Source: Haloarcula salinisoli
GTDB lineage: Archaea > Halobacteriota > Halobacteria > Halobacteriales > Haloarculaceae
Reading direction: 5' to 3'
DNA: 64,000 nucleotides
NCBI RefSeq assembly: GCF_019599405.1
Contig: NZ_RKLQ01000002.1
Coordinates: 248,001 to 312,000, forward strand
Part shown: positions 15,685 through 23,301 of the stretch, in pieces
Layout: every line of letters begins with the position of its first letter
Position numbering within the stretch: the stretch's first letter is position 1
The notes under the pieces: model-generated
Told to the model about the DNA's origin: nothing
Seen by the model: the letters and a program-made list of their open reading frames with translations, nothing else
Databases searched by the model: none
Position numbers and translations under genes: made by a program

Positions 15685-15933
15685 CGAGGTCGCGAACAGC
15701 GAGGGACCGTCGGTCCCTCGGGCAGTCGGGCGGCAGCGCCGCCCGACGACGTAGTGAGCGACCTCGAACCGGAGCGGGGAGCGAAGCGACCCGCGGAGGA
15801 GTAGCGAGAAAGCGACCGCAGGGAGCTTTCTCGGATTGCGAGCGGGGAACGGCGTGACCCGCGAGCAGTAGCGAGGTCGACCAACGGGAGACCTCGAACC
15901 GTAACGGCGAACGCAGTGAGCCGTGGAGGAGTA
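15685..15933. repeat. Iterated hairpin array downstream of the aminopeptidase
   Basis: Units start near GGAGGAGTAGCGAG and contain hairpins whose arms vary but whose loop is a near-constant 11 nt. Arms/loops are CGAGAAAGC with GACCGCAGGGA (15805-15833), GCGGG with GAGCGAAGCGA (15774-15794), GCGGG with GAACGGCGTGA (15842-15862), CGAGGTC with GACCAACGGGA (15872-15896) and ACGGC with GAACGCAGTGA (15904-15924). The first unit (15687-15766) has two further perfect hairpins nested inside its loop. No gene is seen from 15685 to 16055. Confidence 0.85.
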
Positions 15934-16027
15934 GTCCGTCTTCGCCACTGTCTGTGTGCGTTTTGAAGAAATGTCGAACCGCGCTATCGAGCGGATACTT
16001 ATCGCTAGTGGACAAACAAAAAATTAC

Positions 16028-16033
16028 TTTATA
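16028..16033 (+). promoter_or_regulatory. TATA box of the serine protease gene
   Basis: TTTATA in ACTTTATATC, 23-28 nt before ATG 16056, within an AT-rich island. Confidence 0.5.
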
Positions 16034-16055
16034 TCTTCGATAATAATAGGCGGGC

Positions 16056-17621
16056 ATGGACCGGTCCTTCGATGGATTTTCCCGCCGTGAGGCACTCGGG
16101 GTGTTCTCGGGTGCGTTAACTGTGGGGATTAGCGGCTGTAGCGACCTGGGGAGCGAGGAGACGCCAGCGACGACGTCGGCGGCGGCGACGCCGGAACAGA
16201 CGGCCACGCCGACAGCGCCGATGGACAAACCCACCATCGAACGCCAGACGGTTCTCCGGGACAAGGCCGCGATTCCGAATATCCGGTGGACGGTCTCCGG
16301 CACGATCGAGTGGCCGGAGGCCGAGTACTACGACCGGGTCCAGGAGCCGCTTCTCGGGACGTGGGAGCGAGAGGGTACGGAACTCCAGTTCAACGACGAC
16401 CTGACGTTTTCGTACCGTGAGTCCGGTCAAGAGGCCACCGGAACGTACGAGACGTACCCGCCCGAGCAGCTTCTTCGGGTCACATATTCTGACGGAAGCG
16501 AGTACGAACGGCGCTACGAGATCGACACGGATGGGGGAACGCCTGTTCTCGAGCTCTCGGAGCCAGACGGATCAGGGACCGAACAGTTAGAGCAAACTGT
16601 CGACGGCGAGGACGGTCGTAGCTCAGTCGTCGAGATAATCAGGGATTACGGCGTGTACGCAGCCGAGGACGCCGAGACGAACTCCAGAGACCTCACCGCG
16701 GGAGCGACGGGGTCGGGGTTTATCGTCAGTCCGGACGGCTACGTCGTGACGAACGCTCACGTCGTCGGCACCGACAAAGACCCCGAGGAGCAGATTTACT
16801 ACCAGCTCGCGGCCGAAACACGACAGGCCATACAGGGGGAACTGGCAGGCGACGACGACCTCAGCGAGAGCGAGCAACAGGAACTGACCGACATTTTCAC
16901 GACCAAGTTAAACGATTACTACGCAGAGAAGTCCACTGTCGCCTCGGTCTCGACGAGCGTCGGCGTCCTCAGTGGCACCGCGACGCCGGACGAGGAGTTC
17001 AGCGCCAAGAGCTGGTCGGCGTCCGTCGAGACGACCGGCTCTGTCTACGAAGAGGTCGACGGCGAGACGACGTGGGGCCGGGACATCGCCGTTCTCAAAG
17101 TCGACGTGGACCACCCGCTCCCGACCGTCCGGCTGGGCGACTCTACCGGACTCGGAACCGGCGCGGACCTGTTCGTCATCGGCTATCCGACTATCGGCAT
17201 CGAGTCCCTGTTCACGGACCGCAATACAACGCTGGAGCCGTCTCTGTTCTCCGGTGTCGTCAGTGCACGGCGAACGCTGAAATCCGACGTGGAGACGATT
17301 CAGACCGACGCCGCGATCAACAGCGGCAACAGCGGCGGTCCGGTGTACAACAGCGACGGGGAAGTCGTCGGCGTCGCGACGTTCGGGCCCGCGGACTCCA
17401 GCATCGAAGATACGGGCTTTGCCCTCCCCATCGAAACCGCGACGGAATTCCTCGAAGAACTCGGTGTCGAGCCCGAACAGAGCGAGCTCTCGACGACCTA
17501 CCAGGAGGGGTTGAACGCGCTGTGGCGAGACGACTGCGAGACGGTCGACGAGAAGATGAACGACGTGCTGGATATGTGGTCGGACCACCCGTACGCCGAG
17601 GATATCAAAGGCGAGTGCTGA
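16056..17621 (+). CDS. Tat lipoprotein trypsin-like serine protease (DegP/HtrA type)
   Basis: A 521-residue secreted protease. The signal has a twin arginine at 10-11 and a lipobox Cys at 28 (GISGCSD), then a Thr/Ala/Pro linker. Residues about 75-185 form an extra beta-rich domain. The trypsin-like domain has H235 (TNAHVVG), D343 (GRDIAVLKV) and S426 (GNSGGPV). Between His and Asp sits an insertion of about 100 residues, partly charged helix (240-300), longer than in typical HtrA. No PDZ domain is evident; the tail ends with an acidic helix and a terminal Cys. It presumably handles damaged proteins at the cell surface. Confidence 0.88.
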   Translation: MDRSFDGFSRREALGVFSGALTVGISGCSDLGSEETPATTSAAATPEQTATPTAPMDKPTIERQTVLRDKAAIPNIRWTVSGTIEWPEAEYYDRVQEPLLGTWEREGTELQFNDDLTFSYRESGQEATGTYETYPPEQLLRVTYSDGSEYERRYEIDTDGGTPVLELSEPDGSGTEQLEQTVDGEDGRSSVVEIIRDYGVYAAEDAETNSRDLTAGATGSGFIVSPDGYVVTNAHVVGTDKDPEEQIYYQLAAETRQAIQGELAGDDDLSESEQQELTDIFTTKLNDYYAEKSTVASVSTSVGVLSGTATPDEEFSAKSWSASVETTGSVYEEVDGETTWGRDIAVLKVDVDHPLPTVRLGDSTGLGTGADLFVIGYPTIGIESLFTDRNTTLEPSLFSGVVSARRTLKSDVETIQTDAAINSGNSGGPVYNSDGEVVGVATFGPADSSIEDTGFALPIETATEFLEELGVEPEQSELSTTYQEGLNALWRDDCETVDEKMNDVLDMWSDHPYAEDIKGEC

Positions 17622-17728
17622 GTCGTCGTCGCTGAACCGCCGGATTTCCGGTGGACGGACTGATACGGCCAGACGACACGCGAGAGTCTGGACGCGCTAC
17701 TTATCCCCGTCTGTGCCCTACATGTCGT

Positions 17729-18103
17729 ATGGCTGACCAACCTTCGCTCCTCGTCCGCGCCGTCTGGTTCCTCCTCGTGGGCTGGTGGCTCACCGGCCTC
17801 TGGCTCTCCGTCGCCTGGCTGTTGAACGTCACCATCATCGGCATTCCGCTGGGTATCAAGATGATAAACTGGGTCCCGTACGTCCTCTCGCTGAAGAAAC
17901 GCGAGCGGTACGTCGAGGCAGGCGCCGGCAAATCACAGTACTCCATCCCGGTCCGGGCCGTGTGGTTCCTCCTGGTCGGCTGGTGGGCCAGCGGCGTCTG
18001 GACCGGTGTCGCCTACACGCTGACGCTCTCTATCGTCGGCATCCCGCTTGCCGTGTGGATGTACGGCAAGCTCCCCTTCGTGGTGTCGCTGTACAACTAC
18101 TGA
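17729..18103 (+). CDS. YccF-domain inner membrane protein
   Basis: A 124-residue membrane protein made of two copies of the YccF domain. VRAVWFLLVGWWLTGLW and NVTIIGIPLGIKM are repeated as VRAVWFLLVGWWASGVW and LSIVGIPLAVWM. ATG 17729 (MADQPSLL) is favoured because upstream residues are not family-like. It overlaps the end of the convergent DnaJ-domain gene by 7 nt. The function of YccF proteins is unknown. Confidence 0.88.
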   Translation: MADQPSLLVRAVWFLLVGWWLTGLWLSVAWLLNVTIIGIPLGIKMINWVPYVLSLKKRERYVEAGAGKSQYSIPVRAVWFLLVGWWASGVWTGVAYTLTLSIVGIPLAVWMYGKLPFVVSLYNY

Positions 18104-19101
18104 GACTGGTCGGTCGAACGCTCGCCGTCCCGAACCGCCGTCCCGTACGCGATACCGGCTGCCGTCGCAATGATTGGGAGGGCAAGCAGCATATCGATTC
18201 CCAGCGGGCTGTACGACGCGATACCTGGCATCGTTCCCGAGAGGGAATACACCGGCCCGACCGGCAGGACACCGACGGCGGAGAGTCCGAGCAGGCCGGT
18301 CGTCCCCGTCGTCGAGAGCGGGTACCGGCTTCCGGCCCATGCCAGCCCACCCAGCCCCGCGACGAAGGTCACAGCCGTCGCCATCGGCAGTAGCGACGCG
18401 GTCCCGACGAGTGCGAGCAGAAAGGCGAGATACACCATCGACCCGATACCCGCTGCATACCCCATTCGCACCACCAGTGGCCCGTTCGTCTGTTCGGCAT
18501 CGTCGGCCGTGGTCCCTGCCTGGTCTGTGGCCGCTGCCTGGTCTTCGCTCCCTCGGGACCGGCTCCGACCTGTACGGTTGCGTGTTCGCTCCCTGCGCCG
18601 GGCGGCGCTTCTGGACCCGCTTCCGCTGACACCATCGGCGGTCCACGAGGCACCGTGTCGACTCGTCGCGGACTCGTACTGCCATTCGCCGTCGGCTGCC
18701 CGCTCGTCTCGCTCGCGGTTCACCCACTGGTCGGCCTGTCCTGGTGTCGACCGCGAGCGCTCGGACCACTGTGAGTCGGACTCGCTTGCACGTGCCGTCT
18801 GCTCGGTACGGGACCGTCGGTCGGTTTGCCCCCGACCCGCGTCGGCCCAGTCGGGCCGCTGTCGCTGCCGCCGCTGTCCGGAGTCCCCAGAGCCCGCCCG
18901 GTCGCCGGTTCTCTCTCGCTGTCGGAACTGTTCGAGGGTCTCTTTCGCTTCCTGGACCTTGCGGAACTTGCCTGCCGCCTCCGGGTCGTCGGTCACGTCG
19001 GGGTGGTGCGTTTTCACCTTCTGCCGATACGCCGCTTCCAGTTCCTCGTCGCCGTCGGAAATCGACACCCCGAGAATCTCACGGGCCCGGTCCGTATCCA
19101 T
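18097..19101 (-). CDS. DnaJ-domain membrane protein
   Basis: A 334-residue protein. An N-terminal J domain (about 1-65) carries the HPD motif (KTHHPDVTDD). A long, charged, Arg/Ser/Gln-rich, probably disordered segment spans about 65-205. Four or more hydrophobic segments follow in 210-320 (MVYLAFLLALVG, AVTFVAGLGGLAW, IDMLLALPIIATAAGIAYG). It may recruit DnaK (Hsp70) to the membrane. ATG 19101 directly follows the TAG of a tiny upstream frame (TAGATG), so the two may be translationally linked. Confidence 0.85.
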   Translation of the reverse strand: MDTDRAREILGVSISDGDEELEAAYRQKVKTHHPDVTDDPEAAGKFRKVQEAKETLEQFRQRERTGDRAGSGDSGQRRQRQRPDWADAGRGQTDRRSRTEQTARASESDSQWSERSRSTPGQADQWVNRERDERAADGEWQYESATSRHGASWTADGVSGSGSRSAARRRERTRNRTGRSRSRGSEDQAAATDQAGTTADDAEQTNGPLVVRMGYAAGIGSMVYLAFLLALVGTASLLPMATAVTFVAGLGGLAWAGSRYPLSTTGTTGLLGLSAVGVLPVGPVYSLSGTMPGIASYSPLGIDMLLALPIIATAAGIAYGTAVRDGERSTDQSQ

Positions 19102-19173
19102 CTAGAATCGCTCCATCGTGCGGACGCAGATCGCCCCAGCCAGACCGAAACCGCTCGCTATCATTGCTCCCAT
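19102..19173 (-). CDS. Possible 23-aa hydrophobic peptide upstream of the dnaJ-like gene
   Basis: ATG 19173 opens a 23-codon frame, MGAMIASGFGLAGAICVRTM and on, ending TAG at 19102 immediately before the next ATG. The first 16 residues could span a membrane. A TTTTATAA box lies about 45-52 nt upstream on the same strand. It could be a small protein, a leader that couples translation, or chance. Confidence 0.3.
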   Translation of the reverse strand: MGAMIASGFGLAGAICVRTMERF

Positions 19174-19355
19174 GCCGAGTATCCGTCCGTTCTGGATACT
19201 GGTAAGAGGGACCTGACTTATAAAATTTTTCGAGAAAAATATAAAATTAACTATCGGTATCTGTGTCCGCCGCCGCATCTCGACAGGTGACAGCGGAAGA
19301 TACCGACGGCCCTCGACGCCGACGGATTCTCCACGGTGGAGGCCTATGGTAGCCC

Positions 19356-19628
19356 ATGGCACTCGGCCAGCTCGAACTCGCTTTGCGCGTCCTCGCGGGC
19401 CTGTTCGTCATCGTCGCGCCGACGCTGCTCTTTCTCGGCCTCTGGCGCGGCCTGCAGTCGATGCAGGACGACGCGCTCGTCCGGCGGGTCAGAGAGCGCG
19501 CCGAGGCCGACGACGCCTCGGGACTCTCGCTCAGCCCCACGGCCTCGCCGGACTCGCCGGTCGTGACCTGTCCGACCTGTGGCGCTGGTAACCGCGACGA
19601 CACCGCCTACTGTCGACAGTGCCTCTGA
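19356..19628 (+). CDS. Membrane-anchored zinc-ribbon protein
   Basis: A 90-residue protein. One hydrophobic segment near the N-terminus (VLAGLFVIVAPTLLFLGLW) is followed by a charged, Ala-rich stretch and a C-terminal zinc ribbon, CPTCGAGNRDDTAYCRQC. This is a common haloarchaeal architecture with unknown role. Its TGA is the first triplet of the structured element at 19626. Confidence 0.8.
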   Translation: MALGQLELALRVLAGLFVIVAPTLLFLGLWRGLQSMQDDALVRRVRERAEADDASGLSLSPTASPDSPVVTCPTCGAGNRDDTAYCRQCL

Positions 19629-19745
19629 ACCTTTTTCTGCGTCGGGTTCGCGCAAAGCGCGAACCGCTCCTCGAAAAACGTTCGCGAAAAAGGCCGGTGG
19701 CTCACTCCGTTCGCCACCGGGGAAACGGCTCCCTTCGGTCGCCGT
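19626..19745. repeat. Structured T-tract/A-tract element, copy 2
   Basis: It starts at the stop codon, TGAACCTTTTTC. The first hairpin is GGTTCGCGC-AAA-GCGCGAACC, followed by CCTCGAAAAACGTTCGCGAAAAAGG. Next is CCGGTGGC/GCCACCGG (19694-19720) with the 11-nt loop TCACTCCGTTC. Last is ACGGC/GCCGT (19725-19745) with loop TCCCTTCGGTC. CCTTTTTC can pair with GAAAAAGG. It lies between the zinc-ribbon gene and the convergent radical SAM gene. Confidence 0.8.
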
Positions 19746-19749
19746 ACAC

Positions 19750-20778
19750 TCAGTCGTCCGCGGTCGCCCGGCTCCCGCCCGCCCCGCCCGACAGTGGCGT
19801 TCGCTCCACGACCGTCCCGTCGTAGGTCGGATACTGCTCGACGATTTCGCCTTTGGGCACGTCGCCCTCCTCGACCATCTCCTCTAAGAGCCACCAGGCG
19901 AGTTCGACGTGCTCGGACTTGGCGACGTAGAACTCCTCGGGGACGCCCAGTTCGTCGAGGCGGGCCTCGCTCACCCATGCCTTTCCATACACGAGCGTGC
20001 CGTCCTCGGTGACGTCGTCGAACTCCCGGCGGATGTTCTCGGCCATCCGCTTCAGTCGGGAGCGGTGCTGGGCGGCGTCTTTGAAGACGCTGGTACAGAA
20101 GTAGACCTTCTCGTGGTCACCCATCTGTTCGAGGATGTCGTGAGAGCCCTCGACGGCGCTCATGTGGTCTTCCTTGAGCTCGAACCCTTCCTCCTGCATC
20201 CGGCGGTAGTTGCCGTCGGACATCTCGAACTCGTTGATGTTACAGAAGTCCGCGGCGCCCTCGTCGAGGAACTCCAGGAACTCCGGTTCGGCGCGGATGC
20301 CGGGAATCTCGAAGGCCGGGGTGAGTCCTTCCTCGCGGGCGATGTAGAGAATCTCCTCCCACTCGGTGCCGTGCATATCGCCCCACAGCTCCAGTGGCGG
20401 GTGGAAGCGAATCTCGTCCAGGCCCGCCTCGCTGAGCCGGCGCATATTCTCGCGACCGCCGGTGATACCGGTGTAGAGGTGCGTGTGGTGGTCCTCGCCG
20501 AACTCGTCTTTGAGCAGTTCCAGATAGTGACAGGTCCGGTCGAGTACCTCCTGTGGTTCGCCGCCCGTAATCGAGGTGCCCAGCGCGCTCATGCGCTTTG
20601 CCTCCTCGATGACGTCGCTGTCGTCCTCGATGGGACGCTCGTTGGCGTACATCTGGGTGACGTTCTTGCGGTTCTCCCCGAGAGGGCAGTAGAAACAGTC
20701 CCGCTGGTCGCAGTAGCCGTAGACAAAGAGTACCATCTTGCCGCCTTTGGCGCACTGCTCGCAGCCCTCGGAGATCAT
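19750..20778 (-). CDS. COG2108-like radical SAM protein
   Basis: A 342-residue protein of the archaeal radical SAM group related to pyruvate formate-lyase activases. An N-terminal C6-x2-C9 pair precedes the cluster motif C23-x4-C28-x2-C31 (CDQRDCFYCPLGE). ITGGEP is the SAM-binding GGE-like motif, and FHPPLELWG and FCNINEFEMSD follow. The reaction is unknown. The spacing between the first two cluster cysteines is one residue longer than the canonical CX3CX2C. ATG 20778 is preferred, as upstream codons do not look family-like. Confidence 0.85.
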   Translation of the reverse strand: MISEGCEQCAKGGKMVLFVYGYCDQRDCFYCPLGENRKNVTQMYANERPIEDDSDVIEEAKRMSALGTSITGGEPQEVLDRTCHYLELLKDEFGEDHHTHLYTGITGGRENMRRLSEAGLDEIRFHPPLELWGDMHGTEWEEILYIAREEGLTPAFEIPGIRAEPEFLEFLDEGAADFCNINEFEMSDGNYRRMQEEGFELKEDHMSAVEGSHDILEQMGDHEKVYFCTSVFKDAAQHRSRLKRMAENIRREFDDVTEDGTLVYGKAWVSEARLDELGVPEEFYVAKSEHVELAWWLLEEMVEEGDVPKGEIVEQYPTYDGTVVERTPLSGGAGGSRATADD

Positions 20779-20840
20779 TGAGTACCAATCCTTGCTCGTG
20801 GAGTGACAAAAAGCGTGCGAAACTGGCCGCACGGATGGCG

Positions 20841-20864
20841 TCGCTCAAACCGGGGTTTGAGCGA
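20841..20864. repeat. Perfect 11-bp inverted repeat between divergent genes
   Basis: TCGCTCAAACC, a GG spacer and GGTTTGAGCGA. It is centred 75 nt upstream of the radical SAM start and 50 nt upstream of the lipoprotein start. It could be an operator or a cruciform-forming hairpin. Confidence 0.6.
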
Positions 20865-20902
20865 ACGTCGCCTATAGGGTCCGCACCCGTGTCGGCCCAC
20901 GT

Positions 20903-21218
20903 ATGGTCGACGGTAACTCCCGACGCTCGTACATCAAACTGCTCGCGGCGGGCGCTGGAACCGCGCTGGCGGGCTGTTCGTCGCTGGGCTCGCCGGGCGA
21001 GCGGGACGACCCGACGCCCGGCACGACGACCGAGACGCCGACGCCCAGCGACCCGTCGGTAGAGAAAATCGACGACTGGCAGTACGAGCCGGGCGAGACG
21101 GACGGTGGCTACTCCCAGTCGTCGGGTGGCAGCCAGGCTCGACACCGAACTCGAGACGATGGACACGATTCTGGAGACGGCCGCGGACCCGTCGAGCGAG
21201 ACGGACGACGGGAGCTGA
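20903..21218 (+). pseudogene. Lipoprotein gene with apparent frameshift
   Basis: ATG 20903 starts a Tat/lipoprotein signal (SRRSYIKLLAAGAG, then LAGCSSLG). A Thr/Pro linker and a short acidic part ending near YSQSSGG follow. From about 21126 the continuing frame turns Arg-rich and unlike a halophile, and runs on through the next gene. A +1 shift restores an acidic C-terminus (VAARLDTELETMDTILETAA and on) ending at TGA 21218. The likely intact product is about 105 residues. Either the gene is broken or there is a one-base sequence error. Confidence 0.55.
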
Positions 21219-21366
21219 CCGCACGTCGCCGCCGGGCTTATGCCGCCGCCACGACCAGTAAGCGTATGGCCGGGCCGCGGCGGGACGCCACCGGACCCCC
21301 GGTCGGCCGACCCGGGCCACGTCAGATAGGCACGCCGTTGATACGTGTCAGATTCCAATATGGACT

Positions 21367-21846
21367 ATGGACGACGAGGAGGCAGACCCGGTCGGCGGGT
21401 CGCTCCCGATGGGTGACTCACTCGACGAGCGGGTCCTGGCGGCCAGCGAAGAACTCATCCGCTACGTCGAGGTCATCGCCGCGCTGGTCATCGTGTTACT
21501 GTTCGCCATCGGCGTGTTCGACCTCGGGCTCCAGATATTCAACAGCGCACTCAGCGGCCGCATCACCGACCCGCTGGTCGTGGTCGGCTTCATCGACACC
21601 GCCCTCCTCCTCTTTATCATCGTCGAGGTGTACCAGACCGTCGTCGCCTACACGCAGGAGAGCGAGACCCGCCGCATCGTCCGGCTGGTCATCTACACGG
21701 GCGTCATCGCGATGGTCCGGAAAGCCATCATCTTCCGGACGGGCGAGTACGCCGACGAGGAGGCGGCGCTGATGGCCGCCGGCTCGTACACGCTCATCAT
21801 CATCGGGCTCGCCGTGTTGCTCGTCGTGGAACGTCGCACCACGTAG
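21367..21846 (+). CDS. PsiE-like membrane protein
   Basis: A 159-residue protein with four hydrophobic segments (VEVIAALVIVLLFAIGVFDL, LVVVGFIDTALLLFIIVEVY, IVRLVIYTGVIAMVRKAIIF, YTLIIIGLAVLLVV). The pattern EVYQTVVAY...RLVIYTGVIAMVRK resembles the phosphate-starvation-inducible PsiE family, whose function is unknown. ATG 21367 is used; ATG 21415 (MGDSLDERV) is also plausible. Confidence 0.8.
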   Translation: MDDEEADPVGGSLPMGDSLDERVLAASEELIRYVEVIAALVIVLLFAIGVFDLGLQIFNSALSGRITDPLVVVGFIDTALLLFIIVEVYQTVVAYTQESETRRIVRLVIYTGVIAMVRKAIIFRTGEYADEEAALMAAGSYTLIIIGLAVLLVVERRTT

Positions 21847-21904
21847 GGTGGCAATCTTTGCCACGCCCGAAGACAATTAAAGGCCGCTGGCATACCACCG
21901 ACCA

Positions 21905-23005
21905 ATGCTGCTGGTGCTGTGCGTGGACCTGGACGACGACCTCGGGCGCAAGACCGACGTCGAGACGCCCGTCGTCGGCCGCGACAACGTCGTCGACGCA
22001 GCCGTCGCGCTGGCCAGCGCGGACCCGGAGGACTCCGACGTCAACGTCCTCTTCGAGGGGGTCCACATCGCCGACGAGATCGACGACGAGCCCGTCGAGG
22101 TCGCGGCGGTCACGGGCGTCGACGCCGGCGACGTGGCCGCCAACCGCGCCGTCGGCGAGGAGGTCGACACCGTCCTCGCATCCCTCGCGGCCAACGAGGA
22201 CGTCCGGGCCATCGTCGTGACCGACGGCGCCCAGGACGAGTCCGTCGTACCGGTCATCCGCTCGCGCATCCGCATCGACGGGGTCCGCCGCGTCGTCGTC
22301 CGGCAGGCACAGGACCTCGAATCGATGTACTACACTATCAAGCAGGTGCTCAACGACCCCGAGACGCGGGGGACTATTCTCGTCCCGCTCGGCATCCTCC
22401 TGCTCATCTACCCGATGACAATCGCCGTCGAGTCCCTGGGCTATCCAGGGTCGGCGCTTGGCATCATTTCGGGCCTGCTGGGACTCTACGTGCTGGGGCG
22501 TGGGCTCGGCGTCGAGCGCATCCTCGACGAGGCCGTCGACCGCGCGACCTCCGGCTTCTACGGCGGCCGCATCACCATCATCACCTACGTCGTCGCCGCG
22601 GCCCTGCTGGCCATCGGCGGGCTCAGCGGCGTCACCGCCTACGAGAACCAGCCCAAACCCCTCTCGGCCGTCGAGGTGCTCGCAGCGCTGGTCAACGGCG
22701 CAGTCCAGTGGTTCGCCGCCGCCGGCATCACCTCCAGCCTGGGCCGGGTAACCGACGAGTACCTCAACGGGAGCTTCGAGTGGCGCTACCTCAACGCGCC
22801 CTTCTACGTACTGGCCATCGGCGGCGTCCTCCACGGACTCAGCGCCTTCTTCCTCGGTAGTCGCACCCTGGAGTATCTCGCCGTCGTCCTCACCGGCGGG
22901 ACGCTGCTGGGACTGGCGAGCACACTCGCCTTCGCCATCGCCGAGTCTCGCCTGAACGCCGCCGAGCGCCACAACCAAGGCCCTGGCGGCCCCTCCTCGG
23001 AGTAA
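21905..23005 (+). CDS. DUF373 family membrane protein
   Basis: A 366-residue archaeal protein. A soluble N-terminal half (LLVLCVDLDDDLGRKTDVETPVVGR, VVTDGAQDESVVPVIRSR) is followed by about six membrane segments from residue 155 on. This is the archaea-wide DUF373 family, function unknown. Its stop overlaps the ATG of the next gene (TAATG), so the two are probably coupled. Confidence 0.88.
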   Translation: MLLVLCVDLDDDLGRKTDVETPVVGRDNVVDAAVALASADPEDSDVNVLFEGVHIADEIDDEPVEVAAVTGVDAGDVAANRAVGEEVDTVLASLAANEDVRAIVVTDGAQDESVVPVIRSRIRIDGVRRVVVRQAQDLESMYYTIKQVLNDPETRGTILVPLGILLLIYPMTIAVESLGYPGSALGIISGLLGLYVLGRGLGVERILDEAVDRATSGFYGGRITIITYVVAAALLAIGGLSGVTAYENQPKPLSAVEVLAALVNGAVQWFAAAGITSSLGRVTDEYLNGSFEWRYLNAPFYVLAIGGVLHGLSAFFLGSRTLEYLAVVLTGGTLLGLASTLAFAIAESRLNAAERHNQGPGGPSSE

Positions 23006-23301
23006 TGTACGTCTCCCGCGCCGTGAAAAGTATCCGCGAGGACCCCATCGAGGGCGAATCGGTCGGACTCGCGCTGACGACGGCTGACGACGCCGACCCG
23101 GACGCCGTCGCCGCGGCCGCCGAAGCCGCCGGCGGGACCGTCGAACGCCGCCTCCAGTTCGACGACCTCGCCGTCTCGGTGGCCCACGAGGCCGTCGCCG
23201 ACGTCTGTGCCATCGACGGGCTCGACGCCGTCGAGACGACCGACGCCATCGCTATCACGACCGAAGCGGCGACCGACGAGGATGTCGAGTTCGACGGGTG
23301 A
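23005..23301 (+). CDS. Hypothetical acidic protein coupled to DUF373
   Basis: A 98-residue, Ala/Asp-rich soluble protein starting in the stop codon of the DUF373 gene. VALTTADDADPDAVAAAAEAAGG and VERRLQFDDLAVSVAHEAVADVCAI suggest a small alpha/beta domain. The glycosyltransferase gene overlaps its end by 20 nt. No function is recognised. Confidence 0.75.
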   Translation: MYVSRAVKSIREDPIEGESVGLALTTADDADPDAVAAAAEAAGGTVERRLQFDDLAVSVAHEAVADVCAIDGLDAVETTDAIAITTEAATDEDVEFDG

